A stretch of 64,000 nucleotides of DNA, from contig JACKQL020000029.1 in NCBI GenBank assembly GCA_018296165.2, forward strand, positions 1 through 64,000. Direction: 5' to 3'. Below, one piece after another: positions 32,737-43,222 of this stretch (the first letter of the stretch is position 1; each line of letters begins with the position of its first letter). A program made the position numbers and the translations under genes. The DNA is from Termitomyces sp. T153. Taxonomy: Eukaryota > Basidiomycota > Agaricomycetes > Agaricales > Lyophyllaceae. Under the pieces are notes generated by a model. The model worked only from the letters and a program-made list of their open reading frames with translations. It ran no database searches and was not told the DNA's origin.

Positions 32737-34878
32737 TGTAAGGGGACAGTCCCTTTGTGACTGTTCAATTCTATTCTGGGCTTAGTCCAAGAATGATCCA
32801 CCATTCTAGCTCATCTGACAGGCCACCTGTTATGCCCTGCACCCTTCTGTCCCTATTAGTTGCCTTCTATGAATCACATACTTGGACATTACTCAGTATT
32901 AATTATTGTTAGTCATTCTCCATTACATACTGTGGGCTGATGAATAGGTATAATGTTAGTCATCATTACTAGCAATGTAGTATATAGGATGGTCTGCAGG
33001 ATAGAATATCCTCAAACTAAACAATAGCAGTGTTCACCAGGTCTATCTATTGATCTGACTGTAAGAGCTCTAGTGTCATTATTCACCTTTGGCTTGCTGT
33101 GATTGCTCCTTGCCCAACTCTTAGCTGCTTCTTGCCCCTTTAACTCTTGCTTGTCACAGGTGACAGTTTGCCTTTCATTGGGTTTATTCACAGAATGCTC
33201 ATCCCCTTACAGATTATTCAGTCTCCTACACTGTCTGCCTTTTTAGCCCACAGCATACCATTCTACTCCCTATTATATCTTTAGACTTTGACTCTAACTC
33301 TACCCCCTCAACTTGCTTCTCTATGGCAGCTCCTCTGGCTTGTTTGTTTAGCATTGCTTCTGGCACTCCCCTAGTTCTTAGGACTGGACCCACTTAGACT
33401 CCTCACTGGACAGCCAATTAATGGTCCACTATGCAGCAGATATGGCTGACTCTCTCTGCCATTGAATGCTGGCTAGCCATTGTTGAGGAAGAGCACTCAG
33501 TTGCTGCCACTCAAACTGCTTCTCAGTGTAATAACATCTGGTAGCCAGTTGCTCCACCCTCTAGGCTGTCCTAAGCTTGCTGAGTCTACTAAATTCTCTA
33601 CTGTGCCCCCTTCTTGCATTCCTTAAGAGGTAGTGTGCTCTAATACTAACATTTCCCTTGCCATCCCCCTTGCTAGGAACTTTCTTTTATAAATAGTAAA
33701 ACTCCTCATTACAAATGTGCTCTGAAGCTTCCTGACTCTCTTGTAGCACATGTTGTTGAGCATCAGGAGCAGGGCCTTAAACAAGCCCATGATCTATCCA
33801 GTGCTCAGCTGGCTACTTTTACAGTTGGTCTAGCTGGAGATGATGGAAGCCAGTTTGTCACTATTAGGGGCACCAACCAGCAGATTGGTGAAGCCCTCAT
33901 GGTTTTTTAAAAGCACATTGCAAAGTGTCATGTGTGTGTACCATGGAAGCAGTGCTCAGGCAATGCTGCACTGGCTGTTGCTCTACTGGTCCCTTCTTAG
34001 GATTCCACATTGTCCACCCCTCAATCCTTTACCCAGCAGCCCCAACTCCCTTCCCTTCCTACTCCATCAACTGCTGTTGCTCTCTCTGTGATAGTAATGC
34101 ATGCTGCTGCTACTCCTTCTACTCAGGGCATGCCCACTCCTTGGGCTGTTGACTGTCTGATGGCAACTGGAGCTCCAAGTTCTGCCATGCCAACTCCATT
34201 AGCCCCAGGCTTCCTGATGGATACTAGTTTGCTAATGATCCTTTCTACACCAGCACCTGATATATTGATCCCTATCATTTCCTATGCCTTTGAGCATTAT
34301 TCTAAAGGCACTCTGGCACTATGTGGCACTAATGTGGCCTGTCACTCTTGCCCCTGATGGGGGGGTTGAACACTGTTCATCAAGGTGATGAACTCTAAGG
34401 AGGAGGTGATGTAAGGGGACAGTCTCTTTGTGACTGTTCAATTCTATTCTAGGCTTAGTCCAAGAATGATCCACCGTTCTAGCTTATCTGACAGGCTGCC
34501 TATTATGCCCTGCACTCTTCTGTCCCCATTAGTTGCCTTCTATGAATTACATACTTGGACATTACTCAGTATTGATTATTGTTAGTTATTCTCCATTACA
34601 TGCCATGGGCCAATGAATAGGTATAATGTTAGTCATCATTACTAGTGATGTAGTATATAGGATAGTCTGCAAGATAGAATATCCTCAAACTAAACAATAG
34701 CAGTATTCATCAGGTCTCTTCATTGATCCAACTGTAAGAGCTCCAGTGTTGTTACTCACCTTTGGCTTGCTGCGCTTGCCCCTTGCCTGACTCTTAGCTT
34801 GCTCCTTCAACTCTTGCTTGTCACAGGTGACAGTTTGCCTTTTGTTGGGTTTATCCATGGAATACTCATCCTCTTACA
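32737..34878 (+). mobile_element. Non-autonomous LTR retrotransposon, complete with both LTRs
   Basis: LTRs at 32737-33211 (475 bp) and 34410-34878 (469 bp), both starting TGTAAGGGGACAGTC and ending CTTACA. A polypurine tract (AAGGAGGAGG) lies just before the second LTR. The target duplication is GCCAT (32732-32736) / GCTAT (34879-34883), one transition apart. The 1.2-kb interior has no RT, RNase H or integrase. It holds a decayed frame (about 33325-34360) with a basic middle and a Pro/Thr/Ser-rich tail that may be gag. Movement would need enzymes from another element. Confidence 0.85.
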
Positions 34879-34883
34879 GCTAT

Positions 34884-35409
34884 AAAATTATGTTGGAGGA
34901 GGATACAAAATTCCAGCAACAGATGGCATGCCAACAAGACAAGGAGGGGCTAGAACAACAGCTAAAGGAGGCACAGAGACAGTCCAATGAAGCTAAAGCT
35001 GCTGAAAGCTGACAGAAGGAAGTGGATAAACAGCTGAAAGAGCATGCACAGGTTGAGAAGATTACAAGAACCAGGTAGAATATTGCTTAATAAGGCTGAA
35101 ATTAATAAGCTCACAGTGGAGAAGCTAAAGAAACAATTAGATTTCCATTGGGAGTACAAGAATTGGCCAGAATATTGCAATTTGTCATACAAGAAGGTAC
35201 CAAAGAAGTCAACTATTAGGTCCATGAGCAGCAAAGGTTTTGGTCCTCAAGAAAGCTGTTTCATGTTATATAGCATGTATTCAGCAAACTGGACCTCAAG
35301 CAAAAGAAATTGAACCAACTGGGGGTGTAGAAACAGGTCTCTGTCATGAGGAGCAACTTGAGGATGACAGTGCATTATACCTTTCAGATTACAATGATGA
35401 TTTAGCTTG
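34884..35409 (+). pseudogene. Repeated basidiomycete gene, 3' part
   Basis: Continues the gene at 31660-32736 after the inserted LTR element. It is a Gln/Lys/Glu-rich, probably coiled-coil stretch (EEDTKFQQQMACQQDKEGLE, then LKEAQRQSNEAKAAES), a middle part near 35090-35200 broken by stops, and an acidic end (DYNDDLA followed by a stop at 35407-35409). No catalytic motif seen. Confidence 0.55.
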
Positions 35410-36300
35410 ATATTTTCTAAGTCATAGTATATAATAACATTGGATATGTTTATCTTGAATCCAGACTGATATATATACTCAGAGGGGCAGAGAAGTTGCA
35501 TCATACTTGAGAGAATGTTGTCAGTCAGAATTGGCATGGAGATTTAGTGGCTGTACACTTAGCAAGCAGCCATGACTGGTTACAGGCATTGCCAGTCCCC
35601 AAAGCTAGATACAAGTTGTTCTGGGCATAAAGACCCACATCCAAAGAAGTGAATCAAGGGGTGTGGCCATCCCTGACTTTCTTATGTAAGTAATGCCATT
35701 TGCCTCTGCCAACCATATTTTAGGCCATGCAATTGATTATTCAGCTTCTCAAACATTCTAGATTGTTTTACATATAATTCAAACATTCAACTGCTCAAAT
35801 TACACATCTCCCTTGCTCTGACAATTTCTGTAAAAAATGTTGTTCATATATTATAGTGTACTTATTGTTCTTTGCACTTCTGTCCTTACAACTTTATTTA
35901 CTTACACTCACTCTTTACAACATTCAGTCTATACAACATTCAGTCTATATGACATTCTGTCTTTGCAACACCTCTGTCTTTGTGACATCTCTTATAGAGT
36001 TTATCTTACATCATTTACTCATATTGCTTCATGTATCCCTTAACTAAATCACCATGTTGTGTTCCTAGGGTTTTGGATGAGAAAGACTGCCCTCCTATTG
36101 GTGTTGAGATTCTTCCTGATAATTTTCTGATGCCCACTGTTTTCTGACATCTGATGCTGTGGCTGATTGGTTTACAAGTGTTTTCAAAGATGACTGCCTT
36201 CTGCTTCATTTTTTACATCTCACAAGTCTGATATTTTTACTGTTTGTAATCTTTTTAATAGATCATTTATTACTTTAGATCATCATGATATATGCTCATC
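35410..36300. other. AT-rich spacer with degenerate short repeats
   Basis: No gene recognised. At 35880-36000 there is a weak run of short repeats (ACAACATTCAGTCTAT and CTTTGCAACA/CTTTGTGACA variants). The region may include the left end of the plus-strand Helitron that follows. Confidence 0.35.
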
Positions 36301-36319
36301 TCACTTTTATCCCTGTAAA

Positions 36320-37827
36320 TTTTTGTCCCACTTTTCCATTTATCCTTTTCATGCTGGCCACCCAATTTGGTTTTATTATACTTTAAAGCACTGCACTCAA
36401 TCTCTCAATGAGCTGACTTGCAAAAATTTGAGTACATCATTTGAATTTGGTGTCATTGCACCCAAGTCTTCTTTTAAAAAAACTATTGTTAATGCTATAC
36501 TTGCTCATTTTCTTCAGTGTAGGCTTCAATGGCTTAATCTTATGCCTTGTCATATCAATCAACTATTACCTTCATCTGTGACCATTATTTCAGAGCAAAC
36601 AGGTTTTTATCATCTTGCTGTCCATACTTTTGGTAAAATTGTTCCTCAGGCTCTCATGATTCCTAAGATCCACCATTGCATCCTACAAATTTTTAAAGTA
36701 ATAAGTTTTTCTTAATGCAATTGTTAGGACACATTAAAAAATTCAAATAGTAGCAACCCTCTGTCATCAACTAAATATTTTCCAAATAAAGTTTTACAAT
36801 TAAATCTATGTTCTCTTCATCCTTCACACAGACCTGTCTTTGTCACATCTCATAGCAGTATGTCAGATGCTATTGTTCAAAATTTTCAGTCTTGCTATAT
36901 TGCTTGAATGCATTGTCAAACTTCTACTATTCATCAGTACATATTATGCTTGCAGCCTTTTACCTCTAATTTTCCTTTAAATTTCAAAGATTCTGTTCAA
37001 TTATTACTTGAAATAGAATATTCTCCTACTATATTTACAACATTGACTACTTGCCCTGGATCTCAGTGCAACAAGTTGAAAAAATTATTGTGTGCTAACT
37101 AAAGACAGTTGAATGCTAACCTATCTGCTAAACATGTTGCTGATGTTGCATCTTCATGGCCAAATGTACCCTCTTATAACCTCATTCTAAATTGTGCATA
37201 CAATTACCATCTTGCTACAAATTGACCCCTCCTCTGATTTGTGCTTTTTGTGTACACCAGCAGACCCTGTCTTTTGTTCATTCTATACCAATCAAGAGTT
37301 TGCATGATGTTCAGGCTTTAAATTTATTTCTTCTAAAATCATTTGATACTCACTTTAATAGTATCTTCCCATCATTATTTGATAGTTATCATAACTTAAT
37401 ATTAGATCTCTGTGGTTTTGCATCAGATTTAACTATATTTCAGATTTGTAGTGACTGTTATTTTGTTTTTCAAAGAAAACAAATTCCCAAGTATGCTTTG
37501 GCTAATCATCCATATTGTGGAGTATTGCCTAAACAATTTGCTGATCTCACTTGGATAGAGGAAATCACTTGTGCTGTTTATTGCAACAGTGCTTATATTA
37601 TACACCTTCATCAATCATCTGATCCTAAGCAGCCCAGAGTTTTTAATGGAAATACATGTGCCCATGATATGAATATAGTATCAACATCCTCTGTTCTACC
37701 TCAAACTCCTGATCACATCAATGGTCTGTTATCAGTTGTCTTTATTGGGCCAGGTCAATTCAAGAAAAATGCATTGAAAAACATTTTCCATGTTCAAAAG
37801 CATAAAATTTGGAATTTTCTCCTATAG
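36320..37827 (+). pseudogene. Helitron 2, N-terminal leader region
   Basis: Plus-strand, AT-rich, several stops. Frame 37192-37827 has a Cys-containing start (LICAFCVHQQTLSF), then CSDCYFVFQRKQIPKYALAN, LTWIEEI and FIGPGQF. This order (Cys pairs, K-x-PK-x-ALAN, L-x-x-EE) matches the region in front of Rep in fungal Helitrons, annotated elsewhere as DUF6570; that assignment is from memory. Frame 36323-36715 upstream is unassigned. The frame continues past a TAG at 37825 into the next block. Confidence 0.65.
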
Positions 37828-39192
37828 TTGAAAAATGAAGCAAAAAATCCACTATATCAAGATATAATTCTTGACAAGAAATCTATTGAATTATACCCAG
37901 AGGATAATACTCTTCTGGGCATAGATGATTATGTTATATGTGACACTGATTTATCTGTTAAAACTACTTTTGATAGTGAGACTGCTAGTTTGTCTAATCA
38001 TCCTGCTCTAGAGGTTCAGGCACCTGAATTATGTGTTGACTCTGAATCTAATTCTACAGTTTTCTTTTTAGAACACATGAGCATGGCTGATCCTGGAAGT
38101 GTCAAAATTCTTGGTCAGTCTTTTACAGCATCAGCTTGGTGATCTCTTGTACCAATTACTATAGACTTGATGATGTGCTTGATCTTATAATTCATAAAAG
38201 TGCTAGTATATTTAATAAGTATGATAATCCTTCTCTATTTCCTGGCATGTTTCCTACTTTGTTTCCTTATGGTTGTGGAGGTTTTGATGGTCCTAAGTGC
38301 CCTACTAAACTTGGTTTCCAGGTCCATGTTAACTATCTAATGGAGTTAGCAGATTATATATTTTGCTATCATTACTCATTTATGTTTATAGCACTAAATA
38401 TTATTCAGTGCAGAACTGCACACTTGCATACTAGCTTCATTGTTAAGACATCATGTTTTAATTATTGCTGAAGAACTGGTGTCATTATCTTCTGATAATC
38501 TTCTTTCAGCTGCAAAACACTTAGAGAAGAATTGTAATCCACAATCACTTTCAGATGATGGAAAAAAGTGTATAGCCTTCTTAAAGAAGTTGATACAATT
38601 GCTTTTCATGTTCCTGGATCTCAATCTTCTAAGATTAAATGCCAAAACAAAATACACAACTACTCTGGTTATTTGAGTGTGCCTGTTTTTTATTTTACTG
38701 CTAATCTTAGTGCTGTTCATAGTCCTATATTTCAAGTTATGTATGGTGATACTTCTATTAATCTTGATGAACAATATCCTCTTATTGTTAATAGTACTAT
38801 AAGAACTTTACATTTGGCTAGAGATCCTGTTGCTGCTGCTGACTTCTTTTATTTTTCTCTTCATTGTATGTTTCAACATCTTTTTGCTTGGGACTTTAAC
38901 AAAGGGAAGATCTCTGTTAAAGGTGGTATTTTAGGTCATTTAGCTGCATTTTATGGTTCTAATGAATTGACAGAAAGAGGTCAATGGCATGCTCATTTTT
39001 TAATTTGGCTTGTTGGTGCACTCAATCCTTCAGATATTCATGCTAAATTAAAGTCTGAACCTAGATATGATAAAAAGTTGTTTGATTTTTTTGAGAGCAT
39101 CATTCACCACCACCTTTCTGATATTGAATTGGATGTTTATCCTATATATGAACCTCATGTTGAGTGCCCTTCTCATGTCCCACCTTCTTCTG
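37828..39192 (+). pseudogene. Helitron 2 Rep domain (Helitron_like_N), truncated
   Basis: Rolling-circle Rep part. 38136-38471 contains PTLFPYGCGGFDGP and YHYSFMFIALNIIQCR, the segment leading into Rep. Two compensating frameshifts at about 38440-38570 follow. 38568-39192 has LFAWDFNKGK, GGILGHLAAFYG and ERGQWHAHFLIWLVGALNP, whose H-A-H is the HUH metal-binding motif of Helitron Rep. The catalytic Tyr region and the helicase should follow but are cut off at 39193 by the LTR of Gypsy-2. Not related in detail to the minus-strand copies at 569-4121. Confidence 0.8.
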
Positions 39193-39407
39193 TGTAATGT
39201 TTCCATAACAGGTTGTGCAGCTTACTGTTCACACTCCATAAGTCAAAACCAGTCATTAGTTCTGTCTATAAAGTATGAAGTAAGGTGCTACCTTATGTAA
39301 GTAAAAGTACAGTAGTTTTAGGGATAGTGTCATGTGACACTATTCATATAGTTAAATAATTAATATAAATAATGTAAAGTAACACTAGTAATGGCTGCTC
39401 CATTACA
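39193..39407 (-). mobile_element. Gypsy-2 LTR, copy 2 (3' LTR of the split element)
   Basis: A 215-bp LTR with TGTAAT...ATTACA ends, homologous to 25745-25961. Its partner body starts at 56936: element D (39411-56930) was inserted a few bases inside the polypurine-tract/LTR boundary. The left edge lies directly in Helitron 2 coding sequence. Confidence 0.8.
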
Positions 39408-39410
39408 TAC

Positions 39411-39654
39411 TGTAAGGACACTGTGGCATCCTCATGACAAAACAAGAAGTAAAGTTGAGATGATTTGGGTCATGTGACACATGCCAGACTAATTCAGAAA
39501 CTCACCTTTGTTGTTCATTTAACTAAGTTACAAACAACAAAGGTGAGGGAAATTTATATTGTATATTATAATGTCTTAACTAACTTATGAACAACAAAGC
39601 TACCATTGTCTTGTCTGTTGGTTTGCAAGTGAGGCTGTATATTGCAGCCTTTCA
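39411..39654 (+). mobile_element. Element D 5' LTR
   Basis: 244 bp. It contains the palindromic stretch CACCTTTGTTGTT...AACAACAAAGGTG around 39505-39545. The matching 3' LTR at 56687 has the same arrangement with scattered differences. Confidence 0.85.
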
Positions 39655-39753
39655 CTTTTTTCTTGACACTAATAACAGTACAAAAATAAAACTTTCACCC
39701 TGACACACTGACATCAACCTTTGACACCCACTCCTCTCCTTACCTGATAGGAG

Positions 39754-40860
39754 GTGCAAAGAAGAGCCATGCTAACAGCAGCAGTATCCCCAGTAGTCAC
39801 AACACCAGCTTACACAAGCCACATGCCGTCTGAAACCATGGACAAAAATTTTCAGACCTCACCACAATCACTTCTCACTAAGCTCTTAAGCTCTGAAAAG
39901 TATTCCTCAGACTCAGACAAGTTCTTGGAGTACTCCAACCACCCATACCAACTCCCATGCATCTCACCATTGGTGCTGCCCACAGCCCATCAATGCCACT
40001 GAGATAGCTGAACACTGCTGTCAAACTCACTAATGCTGCTTGCAGAAGTAAAGGTCTCTAAGCTCAAGGATTGTCCAATGCTCATGCCAGGCAGGCTCAA
40101 TGTTGAGAAATTCCAGGAGTTGTTTGATGCATGTCACTGGTACCTGAAGCATTCAGAGAAGAAGCCTAAGGAGATTGTGAAGTTTGTTGCCAATGGATGT
40201 TAGAGCCATGTTTCATAAAATGGTATTACACTAACCAGACACACATTGATGCTCTCTTGCTGCACAAATTTTTGACCAAATTTGTGAAATATGCCTTGCC
40301 ACACAAATGGGAGCACAGTGTTTACAACACTCTCCTGTCCTCTAAGTAGGGGAACATGCCCTTTGCAGATTGGCAGATAGAACTCAAAAATCTTAATGTG
40401 CTCCTTGTGAACACCAAGTCAACATGCTGCCTATTGGATGTATTGGTACAGGCACAGCTTGAGGCAAACATAAACCTGGACCTGTGGGCAAAGCTCAACA
40501 ATACCAATCTCATTGCCACTACCTTCACAGACTGGATTTACAAAGTCACAGAGCTCAACAAAGATCTGCACAAGAAAAATGCACATACCAAATGTCTCAT
40601 TAACACTAACAATGCTGCCCAGGCAGCAGAATGACAGAAGCACAAACTGCTTGCAAAATGCCTCACAAATCCCCCCACATGCACTCAGTCCCTGAGTTCA
40701 ACAGGACCAAATGCAAACACAAACATCTTGCAACTCCTATGGCTCACCAAAGATGAAAAGAAGATCCTCAAGGAGCACAAGGATTGTATGTGATGCTGGG
40801 TACCTTACTGCGGTCATGCTGGTGATCTGAACAAATGCCCAATGAAGGTCAACAATACCT
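39754..40860 (+). pseudogene. Element D gag
   Basis: Broken frames. The Ser/Thr/Pro-rich start (39754-40002) precedes a central helical region (40356-40634, with LLVNTKSTCCLLDVLVQAQL and WIYKVTELNKDLH). A Cys/His knuckle near 40785-40838 follows (CM-stop-CWVPYCGHAGDLNKC), the RNA-binding end of gag. Several stops are TAG/TGA. Typical length and order for this basidiomycete gypsy group. Confidence 0.7.
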
Positions 40861-41230
40861 GGCTAGACCCCAAGAATCACAAGACACTCACCCTTGAAAC
40901 AGCACTTGCTGCCAAGAACAAAACAGTCACAGGATATGCATATGTGGAGGAAATCTGTGACAATGACATGGACAGTGACTCATATGTCCCCTCTCCTGAC
41001 ACTCCTCTCACCAGCCAACACATGAAGGCCATGGTCAAACTCTCTGGCCCATCTATCTCCTTTTCTCCTATCTCTATCAAGGCCTTGCTTGATAATGGAT
41101 GTCCTTCCACAGTGATTTCTGACATGCTGGTCACCCAACTGGAGCTCTGTTGTTTTCCCTTCCCAAAGAGGAGGATAATTGGACATCCCTATCAGAATTG
41201 CCACTACACTGCAAGGAATACGTTAAGCTA
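40842..41230 (+). pseudogene. Element D aspartic protease region
   Basis: An open frame of 129 codons. KALLDNGCPSTVI at about 41080-41118 is the active-site segment; the family usually has D-[ST]-G-C, and here D-N-G-C. No second catalytic Asp is expected because these proteases act as homodimers. The frame ends by a stop in the second half of the domain. Confidence 0.7.
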
Positions 41231-41365
41231 GAGCTGTTGGCAGGAAAGGAAGCATGATTATTAGGAGTCAGTAGGGCTAAAATAAACATTGGTTTACCTG
41301 TACTTCTACTCCTAGGAATCCCATTTCTGTCCAGCAAGCAAATTGTGCTTAATGTACATGCCTGA

Positions 41366-42240
41366 ATGGTAATTGACAAGAGGACAGGGTTTGACATCAT
41401 AGCTTCACCACCACCAAAGTCCAAGCCCATAGCAAACACAAAACCACCAAAGAAGAAGAGAAGATCAAGTGATGGCAGGACATCTAGCCCTAGCTCAGAG
41501 AACACTGCAGAGCAGGAACCCACACTAGAACCAGAGGGGAGGAAAGCACCCAACCCCAAGACCATACTCACAATGGTGTGGGAGCACATCAAAGGTCTAG
41601 CCTTTCAAGTAAAGCTCCAGAAGAAGGATGCAGAACTAAAGGAGCAATATGCAGACCAATTCCCAGCTAGGCTGCTGAACATCCAGACCATACCCAACCA
41701 CATACATCACCAAATTCAGCTCAAGGATCCCCATAAGGTGATTAAAGCATGGGGCTATGCAGCACCTAAGAAATACCATAATGCCTGGAAGAAACTGCTG
41801 GATGAGCATCTTGCAGCAGGCAGATTATGACCCTTTTTCTCCAAATTTGCCTCATCATCCTTGTATGTCCCAAAATATTGTAATGGAGTCCCAGATCCAA
41901 TGATACCCCCACAATGGGTTGACAACTACTGAGAACTGAACAATAACACCATCTACAACAACTACCCCCTGCTATTGGTAGAGAACATCCTTGCTGCCTG
42001 CAGAAAGAGTAAGGTTTTTGGGAAACTGGACATGACAAACTCATTCTTTCAAATGTGAGTCCATCCCAATAACATATATCTCACAGTGGTTCACATATCC
42101 TGGGGATTGTACAAATAGACAGTCATGCCCATGGGGGGTGCAATGCACCATCAACACACCAAAGGTGGGCCACAGACACATTGCAGGAGCTGATAGGGAA
42201 GATATGCTACATGTATATGGATGACATAGTCATATGGTCC
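41366..42240 (+). pseudogene. Element D reverse transcriptase, N-terminal part
   Basis: Frame 41366-41830 is a Lys/Pro/Ser-rich linker, then AELKEQYADQFPARLLN and LKDPHKVIKAWGYAAPKKYH. After a stop the RT fingers and palm continue (VPKYCNGVPDPMIPP, VFGKLDMTNSFFQM, MPMGG). After one frameshift near 42130 the palm ends in MYMDDIVIWS (YMDD catalytic box intact). Element C is inserted directly after this box at 42240/42241. Confidence 0.85.
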
Positions 42241-43190
42241 TGTCACGACCTGCTCCCTAGACCCTGACACCACCCCCAGCCCCCCCCTTCAATGCTCCGC
42301 CAAACTCCCCAACCCTTGCCCACCCTCCACGCCCACTTTGGGCAACTCTGACACTTCTTTGGCAGACCCCGATGGCTCCTTGATCAACTCCAATGCCTTC
42401 TCCACAGCAGTTGATGCATCCCCTGAATTCCCCTGGACTCCCGAGGCTTTCCCGACCCCAGAACGATCCGCTTTCCAACTGATCCCATCAGAATGTCACC
42501 ATGGCCCATTCCAAGATCGCACCTGACAACCGTCAACTCTGCGCAGTTCTGTCAAGCTGCTGCCATATCCTCTACCCTCTGGAGCCGCCCAGTAGTAGGT
42601 ATATAAGTCATAGAAGAACCCCTAGTACTTTAGTCTTGATATTGCATTTACCGGTTTCCTATGTCTTGTCTTTTGTCTTGTTCCTGTCTCTATTTTTAGT
42701 TTTGAATCTATCTCTGTTCTCTGTCTTGTCTCGCCTCATCTCTGCCTCGTCTTGACCGTGTATAGTTCCTTTGTCTTCCTAAGTTCCTTTCATCTCCAAC
42801 AACAGTACAAACTCTGCGTGCGCGCTACGACCCAAACATTCCTATGACAACCCTGGACCTCGCTCCCACTTGGCCCAGGAACACCTCACGTCTTGGCAAT
42901 CTCCCGTCAAACCTCCAGCTCTGCCCCCATCAACCGCAAAGCCTCTGCTTACCCCGCATTCTAATTGCACGCCCACGAACTTGCTCTGGCACCTGTCCAG
43001 GTTCAACAACGAGTATACTTGGTCTTAGACACCCCCGAGCCGCTCCAGACTTGCTCGGACCGCCCCTAGCTCCCCCTCGCAAGTCCCTGTATGGCAATAC
43101 TGGACACTTGGTTATAAGCACAGGACATTGCGTCCACCTAGTAAGGACTTGCCAGTATAGCTGAGCCCCCGTTGTCAGCAGAACCTGACA
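42241..43190 (+). mobile_element. Element C 5' LTR
   Basis: 950 bp. A TATA box, TATATAAG at 42600-42607, is followed about 35 bp later by the AGTCTTGATATTGC stretch conserved in all LTRs of this group and likely near the transcription start. The internal region begins TAATATCAAGACTCC, a candidate primer-binding site that I could not match to a tRNA. Confidence 0.9.
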
Positions 43191-43222
43191 TAATATCAAG
43201 ACTCCCCCTTACCCTGTTCTTG

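Noticed and set aside
35880..36000. Short repeats with an ACAACATTCAGTCTAT motif as a satellite
   Set aside because: Only a few imperfect units of differing length; more likely low-complexity AT-rich sequence.
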